A stretch of 10,000 nucleotides of DNA from Penaeus vannamei (GCF_042767895.1 NC_091554.1:47395608-47405607), one strand, 5' to 3'; shown: positions 1-7,910, numbered from the stretch's first letter. The notes: a model not told the origin generated them from the letters alone. A program made the numbers and translations.

Positions 1-57
1 CCTTTAGATGCCTTCCAAACAATCTTTACATATTTAGTTATTTTTATCTATGATCAT

Positions 58-718
58 TTTTTCATTTTTCCTTTTCTTTTTCTTTCCTCTTCTCTCTTCA
101 TAACTTGTGAACTATTTTCTACCTTTTCCTCTTCCATTTCGCTTTTCTCCTCTACACTCCCATCATATGCATTTCACACTCTATTTATTCCCTCCTTACT
201 CCCACCACCTTCCCATACTTTTATATTGTCTTCCTTTCCCACTTTCTCTTACTCTCCCCTTCTTCCCCTCTCCTGTATTTTCTCATCCTTTCCCTTCACC
301 CCATTCTCTCCTTGCTCCTCACTTTTTCCATATTATCTCTTCTTTCCTCTCTATCACCTTCTCTCCTTCCCTCTTCCCATATTGTCTCTTCTATCCCCTC
401 TCTACCTCCTCCTCCCCTTCCCTCTCCCCATATTCTCTCTTCTATCCCCTCTCTACCTCCTCCTCTCCTCCCCTTTCTCATATTCTCTTCCTTTTGCATC
501 TACCTCCTCCCCTCTCCTATATTATCCCATCTACTCCCTCCATCTCCCTCTACCTCCTATCCTCCCATATTTTGTCTTCCATAACCTGTACCTCTACTCT
601 CCCCCCCACCTGTACCTCCTCCCTCCTCCCACCACCCCATATTCTCTTATCTATTCCCCCAATCTCCTCTTCTTCCTACCCTCTACCTCTCTTCTTCCTC
701 TGCACCGCGCCCCTTCCC
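58..718 (+). repeat. Long polypyrimidine (C/T-rich) tract
   Basis: The + strand is overwhelmingly C and T for about 650 bases, with scattered A and few G. Stop codons need purines, so long frames stay open here and translate to Ser/Pro/Leu/Phe-rich low-complexity protein. I do not regard those frames as genes. Such strand asymmetry can form triplex (H-DNA) structures, and a tract like this can also serve as an intronic pyrimidine tract. The left edge is gradual, from about position 58. The right edge is sharp near 710-718, where a GC-rich island begins. Confidence 0.85.
328..690 (+). repeat. Degenerate ~50-bp pyrimidine-rich minisatellite
   Basis: The marker CATATT recurs with its first A at 330, 379, 430, 480, 519, 567 and 639, giving spacings of 49, 51, 50, 39, 48 and 72. 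The two units starting at 377 and 428 are the best preserved. They are almost identical through CCATATT, CTCTTCTATCCCC and TCTCTACCTCCTCCTC, and diverge only at their 3' ends. Outer units are more diverged, with deletions (the 39-bp unit) and an insertion (the 72-bp unit). This is a real tandem array and not just random C/T composition. No function is implied. Confidence 0.75.
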
Positions 719-815
719 AAGGTCAAGGTAAGGTGTGTAGTTGCTGCCCTAGGAGGTGAGATGCCCTGGGTACACCGTCGTCAGGAAAATGGGCGTTTCC
801 GAAAGAGGTTGTAGT
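700..815 (+). other. GC-rich island after the pyrimidine tract, identity unknown
   Basis: About 110 bases of mixed, GC-richer sequence stand out between the pyrimidine tract and AT-rich DNA. They contain CCAAGGTCA at 717-725, which matches the FTZ-F1/SF-1 type consensus YCAAGGYCR. They also contain donor-like strings AAGGTAAGG and AGGTGAGA, and an open frame that ends at TAG 812-814. One such 9-mer is expected roughly by chance in a window of this size. It may be an exon remnant, a transposon fragment or a unique intronic segment. I do not recognise a protein here, and codon third positions show no bias. Confidence 0.3.
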
Positions 816-1269
816 AAATATATCATTTTACGCTAAAAGGTAGAGGCGTTACATGCAAAATTAGACATTGTAAATGCATTAATAAAATAGATGTATTACT
901 TGTCTGTAAAAGAAACATATTTTGCGTTGGGAATCTATACATATATAGTGTGTTAAAGTTTCTGTATATATAATTATCTTTTTGCGATTGTACTCTATAT
1001 ACGCCTTGCTTATAATGGGTTACTTGATTTATTAAAATCATATGTACATAATCATCTGATACACTTTTCTAACAAAATTTTAGTTTTGCACAATATTATA
1101 TTGATTCCAGGAGTATTATATATCATGACTGATGACCAGTGTCCTTCAGCATTTTTTTGCGATAATGGAAAAATTTCGTGGTCACAATTATTCAGTAAAA
1201 AATAGATTGCTAAATTAATCAACAATATTTTTTGTCCATACTGAATTGATAAAAACAAAATAATACTAG
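816..1269. other. AT-rich unassigned DNA
   Basis: No tandem repeat, convincing exon, RNA gene or mobile element was seen. Short minus-strand open frames at 823-1041 and 1052-1258 have AT-rich codons and no recognisable motif, so they are not called. Confidence 0.6.
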
Positions 1270-2060
1270 CAGTGAGGAAAATGATAATGATGATGGTATT
1301 AACAGTAGTAATAACAAAATAATAAAAAGATTCCTATGATGACACAGATAAGATTATAACCATATCAAGCACACGATAATAAATAACGATAATTATACCA
1401 ACAATAGTAATGATAGTGATAGTTAATGATAGTGATAATGATAATAGTTATTGTCATGATGATAACAATAATGATATAAAGCAACAGTGATAATGGTAAT
1501 ATTTGTTATTGTTATAGTGATACTTTTTTAGTATTATTACGATTATTGTTATTACCACCATCATCATTTGTTATTGTTATTACCATTACTGTCATCATCA
1601 TTACTGTGGTTAATATGACCCTTAACATTATCATTATCACTACCTCTATCATTATCATAATCATTATGTTATGACTATTATTGTTATCAATATTATTATC
1701 ATTATCATCATCATCATTATCACCATGATCTTCATCTTTAGAACAATAATCATTATCATCATCATTATTATCTTTACCATCATTACTATTAATATTATTA
1801 TTATTATTATTATCATCATCATCATTATTGTCATCAACATCATTGTTATCATTATCATTATTACTAATATAGTTACTAGCATTATTATTATTATTTTTTT
1901 ACTATTACACAATCATCATTCATCATTATCCTCATCGTCATCGTACAGCAACAAAAACAATAACAATAATGATAATAATGATCATACCAAGAATCGTAAT
2001 AATGTTAAGGATCATTATCATTACAAAAACTTTACTAACAATGTGCAAATTATTATACGT
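1270..2060. repeat. Degenerate trinucleotide domain (AAT/GAT and its complement ATT/ATC)
   Basis: The region is built almost wholly from AAT, GAT, ATT and ATC triplets. About 1279-1500 is GAT/AAT in sense on the + strand. About 1500-1945 is the complementary ATT/ATC sense, with dense ATTATCATC runs. About 1945-2020 returns to AAT/GAT. Triplet repetition makes poly-Ile frames on the + strand and poly-Met/Ile frames on the - strand, which are artefacts and not genes. Many interruptions suggest an old array. Confidence 0.85.
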
Positions 2061-2555
2061 CTCAGTAACGAATAAAAAAATCTATATATATTCTACAGCA
2101 TTCAAAAGGGCGGTTTATGTCTATTTTTGACCATAACCTTCTACTATGAAGGCAAGAAATAATATAAATATCGGCGTTTGTGACAAGGCTAGCCACTACT
2201 TCATCGGTACTTTTTGTATTAGTTGAGCGGCACCGGGTATTCAACTAGGCAAAAAAATTCGGAAATTCAGAAACTGTTTGAAATGCGTTTTAGTTTCTCA
2301 ATGGAATTTTGGTTAGTGTTGCTGATAGTTATTCTGGTCTATTTACCGTAGTTGTGTCAGTTTTGGTTATTCTGTTTGTATGTCAGACATTTTAAAGTTG
2401 ATGGAATGTCCTAGTTTAGAGGCTACTTATTCTCCATTCATATCTCGTGGAATTTCAGATCGGCGTTTCAGGACTTAAACCCCTTATTGCACAATTAGAT
2501 AATTTATATATTACACTGTAAATGTTTACTCTTTCACACACATATTATATTTGTG
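2061..2555. other. Unassigned, moderately AT-rich DNA
   Basis: No repeat array or exon could be supported. A 10-bp string ATCGGCGTTT occurs at 2170-2179 and 2459-2468, too short to call a repeat family. The 60-codon minus frame at 2062-2244 has no recognisable features. Confidence 0.5.
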
Positions 2556-2566
2556 TGTACGTATGT
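2556..2566. repeat. Target-site duplication, left copy (TGTACGTATGT)
   Basis: This 11-bp sequence is repeated exactly at 2823-2833, directly after the SINE tail. The match stops at both ends: 2555 is G against T at 2822, and 2567 is A against G at 2834. That is the signature of target-primed retrotransposition. The site lies in a degenerate TG/TATG-rich stretch. Confidence 0.9.
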
Positions 2567-2578
2567 AAAGAGGTGGCA

Positions 2579-2589
2579 TAGCTCAGTGG
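2579..2589 (+). promoter_or_regulatory. Pol III A box of the SINE (TAGCTCAGTGG)
   Basis: This matches the internal A box consensus TRGCNNARYNNG closely and coincides with the D-arm of the tRNA-like head. With the downstream B box it would direct Pol III transcription starting near 2567-2571. Confidence 0.8.
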
Positions 2590-2621
2590 TAGAGCGCTGG
2601 CTTTGCAATCGCATGGTCCTG

Positions 2622-2632
2622 GGTTCGCGCCC
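2622..2632 (+). promoter_or_regulatory. Pol III B box of the SINE (GGTTCGCGCCC)
   Basis: This matches the B box consensus GGTTCGANNCC except at the usually invariant A (A58 of tRNA), where C is found. The T-stem is still pairable, but with a 6-nt instead of a 7-nt loop. The change may weaken TFIIIC binding. The start-to-start A-to-B box spacing is 43 bp, within the usual range. Confidence 0.7.
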
Positions 2633-2822
2633 GGCTGCCCTTCTCAGTCGACTCAGCTGTGAATGAGCACTGGTATGCTGACGTCAGCATACTGGGGTCA
2701 AAGTCGGGGCGGAGAGGAACTGGCCACCCTCCCGCATCATCCCGCGGCTTAGTAAGCATGTTTCTCTACAAAACATGTCCCCTACGTCCGGATCGGATAT
2801 GGGACCAACTTTGACTTTGACT

Positions 2823-2833
2823 TGTACGTATGT
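2823..2833. repeat. Target-site duplication, right copy (TGTACGTATGT)
   Basis: This is an exact copy of 2556-2566, placed directly after the SINE's TTTGAC tail. It defines the 3' end of the insertion. Confidence 0.9.
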
Positions 2834-2958
2834 GTATGTGTGTTGTGTATGTGTTTGTATCCTTTATACTAATTACAAGACCACAGTACTACAGTTGTTA
2901 CATGGTATTCATTACGTATGTGAATGAAGGACTGAGCGGTAGAATTCTCAGTATTTGA
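2834..2958. other. GT-rich then AT-rich unassigned DNA
   Basis: A degenerate TG/TATG stretch runs to about 2858 and continues the pre-insertion target sequence. It is followed by unique AT-rich DNA. No gene was seen. Confidence 0.5.
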
Positions 2959-2981
2959 AAATAATAATAATAATAATAATA
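2959..2981 (+). repeat. (AAT)n microsatellite
   Basis: About seven uninterrupted AAT/ATA units occur here. Confidence 0.9.
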
Positions 2982-3613
2982 CTATTATAGTATTACATTT
3001 TTCAGGGTGGCGAGATACTTCAACCTTGGGTACTTCTCAGACACTTGAGGCTTATCACGTTTCCTTTTGGCAAGAACAGGTATTAAGGATGCTAATCTTG
3101 CTGTAGTCTCGTTGCGCGAAGAATGGTAACTCTGACGAAATTTGGAAACGGTAACGGGTATTGTAATGGTGATGGTTATGGTACTATGTTATGCATGGTA
3201 GTGATAGTGTAGGTAAATATACAATGTAAAGTTTCTATTTCACGCCATTCAAATACAAGTCAAGAAATGTTATTTTATTATAAAAGGCATACATAATGAT
3301 AATTTCCCAACAATTAACAGAGAACATAACACTTGAATAACTTGTGTGAACAAACCAATTAACAAGCAAAATATATATGTAACAGGATTATATAACGACA
3401 ACAATTTCTCAACAGTATAAATATATCTGAATATAACAGAATAAAACATTAACAGCATTATAGATATATATCATACTGAAGGTTTCTCCAATTTCATTAC
3501 ACATTAGAGCACTAATTTAAGACTAACCATTAATTATTAATCAGAGCTGGTTATAGCTTCTCACCAATGTTAGTTTGGCGATTCTGCGGTAGGGTATCTA
3601 TCATGCATTTATT
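2982..3613. other. AT-rich unassigned DNA with one weak exon-like patch
   Basis: 3006-3079 is flanked by TTTTTCAG on the left and AACAG/GTATTA on the right, and is open in two frames. This is too weak to call as a gene. 3149-3212 is a loose GGTNAT/GATGGT-type degenerate repeat. The 62-codon minus frame at 3270-3458 is AT-rich and hydrophobic by composition. Nothing else was recognised. Confidence 0.45.
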
Positions 3614-3627
3614 TTGCAATGGCTAAT

Positions 3628-3895
3628 CATCCCTCGAAGGTCGCTACATTTGAGACTACAGACACTGATCAAAGTTATCCCTCGGGTTTCTAGATCTGAA
3701 GATGTCGCAAGCAAAATAACACAAGCTAGCCATCGTCAAGGAACTTCCCTTCAAATTACCATCAGGTTATCATTCGGGTCACCATCCAGTTATCTCTCAG
3801 GTCACCATGAGCAATCTTCCAAACCATCTTTAAAAGGATATCCTTCTTCAATCACTATCGGTGTTATCCTTCAAGCCATCTTCAAGGTTCCTGGC
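3628..3895 (+). repeat. Degenerate ~23-bp repeat (GTTATC-TCGGGTCACCAT type)
   Basis: TTATCATTCGGGTCACCAT at 3767-3785 is followed 23 bp later by TTATCTCTCAGGTCACCAT at 3790-3808. Looser relatives are TTATCCCTCGGGTTTC from 3675, a CATCCCTCGAAGGTCGC string near 3629, and a TTATCCTTCAAGCCATC string near 3863. The pattern suggests a decayed minisatellite. It accounts for much of the 130-codon open frame at 3614-4006. Confidence 0.5.
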
Positions 3896-3901
3896 TGTCA
3901 G

Positions 3902-3998
3902 CTGGGTAGGGTCTTAGGTGGTGCAGCGCAGGAGACGATTTTTGAAGCTGTGGGAAGATTTTTATCCGACAATTCTCCTCGGGGGTTTAGCTCGATCT
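3902..3998 (+). other. Possible but weak internal exon
   Basis: The 97-bp segment follows CTGTCAG and is followed by GTGAGTAAAG, a strong donor-like hexamer (GTGAGT at 3999-4004). One frame is open across it (LGRVLGG...SPRGFSSI), with phase-0 entry and phase-1 exit. The pyrimidine tract upstream is poor and the product is not recognised. It is also possible that this is merely unique intronic DNA. Confidence 0.2.
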
Positions 3999-4006
3999 GT
4001 GAGTAA

Positions 4007-5468
<1,462 letters not shown>

Positions 5469-5518
5469 TACGTGTATATATAAAGCTAAAAAAAGCATCA
5501 AATATGTATACGTAATAA

Positions 5519-5800
5519 TACCTGATACTATATTCAAATATGTACAAAAGACATAAAGCAGATACTTCTCCCTGATCCCTTATATATCTATTCATTTTCA
5601 ACATACTATATACAGATAACATATGTACAGAATATAGAACTTAAAATAATAATAATAATAAAATAAAATAAATTTCACTAATCACTTACATATCTATCCA
5701 TTTTTAACATACTATATACAAATATGTACAAAATAAAGCATTAAAAAAAAGATAATAAGACGAATCCCCTACATAACTATTCATCTCAAACATCACTTTC
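5519..5800 (+). repeat. Decayed ~106-bp AT-rich tandem repeat
   Basis: The segment CTTATATATCTATTCATTTT from 5579 recurs as CTTACATATCTATCCATTTT from 5685, and both continue into ACATACTATATACA. A weaker third start is CTACATAACTATTCATCTC from 5769. The second half of a unit, CAAATATGTACAAAA, occurs at 5534-5548 and again near 5719-5733. This implies an earlier partial unit at 5519-5577. An A-rich AAT/AAAT run (5644-5672) lies inside the first full unit. Confidence 0.65.
5644..5672 (+). repeat. (AAT)n/(AAAAT)n microsatellite
   Basis: A short run of AAT units passes into AAAAT units within the decayed ~106-bp tandem repeat. Confidence 0.85.
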
Positions 5801-5805
5801 TCATC

Positions 5806-5811
5806 ACTTAC
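5806..5811 (-). promoter_or_regulatory. Candidate 5' splice donor GTAAGT
   Basis: On the minus strand the exon ends ...CATCCGA and is followed by GTAAGTGATG. GTAAGT is the strongest canonical donor hexamer. If it is not used, the frame stops two codons later (SK, then TGA at 5806-5804), so the same segment could serve as a terminal exon. I see no good AATAAA close downstream on that strand, which slightly favours splicing. Confidence 0.55.
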
Positions 5812-5974
5812 TCGGATGCTGCTTCTTCTGGTATCCTCTCTTCCCGAACCTGTACTGTCCATAGTTTATGCTCCCCAGCCTTCTCTCCCCTGGGAAGTTC
5901 CTCCGACGGGTGACTATCTGGGTGTTCACCTCCAGGACCGCCCCCAGGAGCAGGGAGAGCAGGAGAATGAGCGC
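5812..5974 (-). CDS. Candidate internal exon of a small secreted peptide precursor (RFamide-like motif)
   Basis: This 163-bp minus-strand segment is the best coding candidate in the window. Reading from 5974 down gives 54 codons plus one base. Third positions are about 80% G/C (43 of 54 by hand count), and the segment is about 58% GC amid AT-rich or purine-tract DNA. It begins with a hydrophobic signal-peptide-like core (ALILLLSLLLGAVLEV), so the start Met would lie in an upstream exon not identified here. A basic region follows: RRR-NFPGE-RR-LGSINYGQYRF-GKR-GYQ-KK-QHPS. Dibasic sites and Gly-Lys-Arg are typical of neuropeptide precursors cut by prohormone convertases and amidated at Gly, which would release a peptide ending YRFamide. 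The end resembles sulfakinin's YGHMRF-GKR only loosely. Alternatives are a basic antimicrobial peptide or another secreted protein. Acceptor CAG (phase 0) and donor GTAAGT (phase 1) bracket it. Homology and expression are untested, and the family assignment is uncertain. Confidence 0.55.
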
Positions 5975-6720
5975 CTGTTTGTGTGGGAAGGAAGGTGGGT
6001 TGAGGTCGAGTGATATAGAGAAGGAAGGGAGGGAAAGATATGGTGGAATAAAGGTCGAGTGATATAAAGAAGGAGGGGAGAGGGGATAAAGTGGTGGAAT
6101 AAAGGTCGAGTGATATAGAGAAGGAAGGGAGGGGAAACTATGGTGGAATAAAGGTCGAGTGATATAACGAAGGAAGGGAGGGGAAACTATGGTGGAATAA
6201 AGGTCGTGTGATATAGAGAAGGATGGAAGGAGAGGAAGAATGGTGGAGAACAGGAGAATGAGCGCCTGTTTGTGCGGGAAGGAAGGGGGGTTGAGGTCGA
6301 GTGATATAGAGAAGGAAAGGAGGGGAAAATATGGTGGAATAAAGGTCGAGTGATATATCGAAGGATGGAAGGAGAGGAAGAATGGTGGAGAGCAGGAGAA
6401 TGGGCGCCTGTTTGTGCGGGAAGGAAGGGGTTGAGGTCGAGTGATATAGAAAAGGAAGGGAGGGGGAAATATGGTGGAATAAAGGTCGAGTGATATAAAG
6501 AAGGAGGGGAGAGAGGATAAAGTGGTGGAATAAAGGTCGAGTGATATATCGAAGGATGGAAGGAGAGGAAGAATGGTGGAAAGCAGTAGAATGAGCGCCT
6601 GTTTGTGTGGGAAGGAGGTAGTTGAGGTCGAGTGATATAGAGAAGGAAGGGAAAGGAAAATATGGTGGAATAAAGGTCGAGTGATATAACGAAGGAGGGG
6701 AGGAGAGGAAGAATGGTGGA
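5954..6720 (-). repeat. Minisatellite of 49-, 51- and ~91-bp units containing copies of an exon-intron junction
   Basis: Using GGTCGAG (GGTCGTG once) as marker, units start at 6004, 6053, 6104, 6153, 6202, 6295, 6344, 6435, 6484, 6535, 6626 and 6675. Spacings are 49, 51, 49, 49, 93, 49, 91, 49, 51, 91 and 49. The basic unit is GGTCGAGTGATATA, a GAAGGA-rich purine tract, then TGGTGGAATAAA. The long units add about 42 bp containing GGAGARCAGGAGAATGAGCG followed by CCTGTTTGTG, which is the acceptor and start of the exon at 5974. Each long unit is followed by a 49-bp unit, except the last part of the array, which decays. The 399-codon minus frame spanning it is an artefact: its translation shows the same unit in all three frames in turn (YHSTFIPP, ISLDLYST, YITRPLFHH). 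Confidence 0.9.
5975..6004 (-). promoter_or_regulatory. Candidate 3' splice acceptor of the peptide exon
   Basis: Read on the minus strand, CTCAAC (6004-5999, a possible though imperfect branch site) is followed by a pyrimidine-rich stretch CCACCTTCCTTCCC and ACACAAACAG ending at 5975. The exon starts with GCGCTC at 5974. The A at 6000 lies about 25 nt from the AG, a normal branch distance. The same module is copied three more times in the adjoining minisatellite. Confidence 0.5.
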
Positions 6721-6840
6721 GTAAGGGTGTGATGGAGTGAGTTTGATGTAACGAATATGATGTTAGGAAGGAAGAGAGGAGAGGAAGAATGGTGGAGTAA
6801 GGGTGTGATGGAGTGAGTTTGATGTAACGAATGTAATGTA
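6695..6840 (+). repeat. 76-bp tandem duplication derived from the same array
   Basis: GGTGGAGTAAGGGTGTGATG begins at 6715 and again at 6791, 76 bp apart. The match runs on through GAGTGAGTTTGATGTAACGAAT and back into the preceding AGGAGAGGAAGAAT. The TGATGTAACGAA piece resembles the TGATATAACGAA portion of the 49-bp unit, so this looks like an older variant. Confidence 0.8.
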
Positions 6841-7080
6841 TGGAAGGAAGGGAGGGAAGGAAGACTGGTGTACTAAGAGTGTGATATAGCGAAGGAAGGA
6901 AGGAAGGAAAGACGTAATAACATAGATATGAAAAGGAAGAATAAACGAATGACGTAATACAGGTAATGACACGGAGGATAGGCGAAAAGAAAGAATAAAC
7001 CAAAAATGTGACATAGCGAAAGGAAGAAGTGGCTTATAAAAGGCGTGACAAAAGAGATATAACGAAGGAGTGACAAAAAA
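6841..7080 (+). repeat. Decayed purine-rich margin of the minisatellite
   Basis: GGAAGGAAGGGAGGG (from 6842) and (GAAG)n (6891-6910) occur here. So do relics of the unit: GTGATATAGCGAAGG at 6881, GTGACATAGCGAA at 7008-7020 and GAGATATAACGAAGGA at 7054-7069. Copies become fewer and more diverged with distance from the exon. Confidence 0.6.
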
Positions 7081-7117
7081 ATAATAATAAAATAAATAAA
7101 TAAATAAATAAATAAAT
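7081..7117 (+). repeat. (AAT)n to (AAAT)n microsatellite
   Basis: Short ATA units pass into about seven AAAT units. Confidence 0.9.
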
Positions 7118-7394
7118 ATATAAAGAAAGGGTAACCTAAAAGTGATACGAAGTAATTAAAACGTTTAAATATCTAAAACGTTTAAAATATCTGCCAATAA
7201 TTTTTCATCGGTAAAAAATAACAATAAATATATGAATCAAAAGACAAATTTCACGCTCTAAAAGTATATAGATATAATGAAGGGCTAGAGTAAATAAAGA
7301 GTAACAGAGAAATGACATAGCAAAGTAGTGTGATGGATTATATAACACGTGTGACATAAAGAGTAAAGTTCAAAGGACGATGCACAGATCAGAT
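7118..7394. other. AT-rich unassigned DNA
   Basis: Apart from isolated TGACATA-AAG strings (about 7313, 7352) that may be final relics of the neighbouring array, nothing was recognised. Confidence 0.5.
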
Positions 7395-7879
<485 letters not shown>

Positions 7880-7910
7880 AAAAAAAAAAAAAAAAAATGG
7901 GGGGGGGGGG
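7880..7910 (+). repeat. Homopolymer pair A18-T-G12
   Basis: Eighteen A (7880-7897), one T, and twelve G (7899-7910). Long G runs are uncommon, can form G-quadruplex structures and are error-prone in sequencing, so the exact length is uncertain. Confidence 0.9.

Larger units (their letters stand above)
2567..2822 (+). mobile_element. tRNA-derived SINE (Ala-tRNA-like head, TTTGAC-type tail)
   Basis: The 256-bp element sits between exact 11-bp direct repeats. Its head (about 2571-2640) is tRNA-like: a perfect D-arm GCTC...GAGC (2581-2595), an anticodon-loop region with TGC (2604-2606, as in tRNA-Ala), and a T-arm CTGGG/CCCGG around a shortened loop TTCGCG. The anticodon stem no longer pairs, so this is not a functional tRNA. 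The tRNA-unrelated body (about 2641-2805) is GC-rich against its surroundings and contains a 20-bp perfect palindrome (2673-2692). The tail is a short TTTGAC repeat rather than poly(A). SINEs of this class are transcribed by RNA polymerase III and mobilised in trans by LINE reverse transcriptase, which often recognises a short tail repeat. The near-complete structure suggests a full-length copy. Its family name is not assigned. Confidence 0.9.

Noticed and set aside
717..725. FTZ-F1/SF-1 type site CCAAGGTCA
   Set aside because: The match to YCAAGGYCR is exact, but about one such match is expected by chance in 10 kb on two strands.
107..814. 235-codon + frame
   Set aside because: It covers the pyrimidine tract, where stops are rare, and the protein is low-complexity Ser/Pro/Leu/Phe. 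Overlapping frames are open too.
1664..2075. Poly-Ile and poly-Met/Ile frames
   Set aside because: Translation of the AAT/ATC triplet repeat on both strands. No unique protein sequence.
2170..2468. Repeated 10-mer ATCGGCGTTT (2170-2179 and 2459-2468)
   Set aside because: Similarity does not extend beyond the 10-mer, so it is not treated as a duplication or terminal repeat.
2571..2640. Functional tRNA-Ala gene
   Set aside because: The anticodon stem does not pair, the T-loop is one base short, and the segment continues into a SINE body with target-site duplications.
5816..6013. 65-codon + frame (starts MLLLLVSSLP) opposite the peptide exon
   Set aside because: It has a signal-like start, but third-position G/C is only about 57% against about 80% on the minus strand, and its C-terminus runs into the minisatellite. 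Splice signals fit the minus strand. It remains the main alternative reading of this GC-rich segment.
6763..7076. Hydrophobic minus frames of 67-83 codons upstream of the exon, as possible signal-peptide first exons
   Set aside because: Their Phe/Ser/Leu richness follows from the purine-tract composition, and there is no convincing donor or start context to join them to the exon at 5974.
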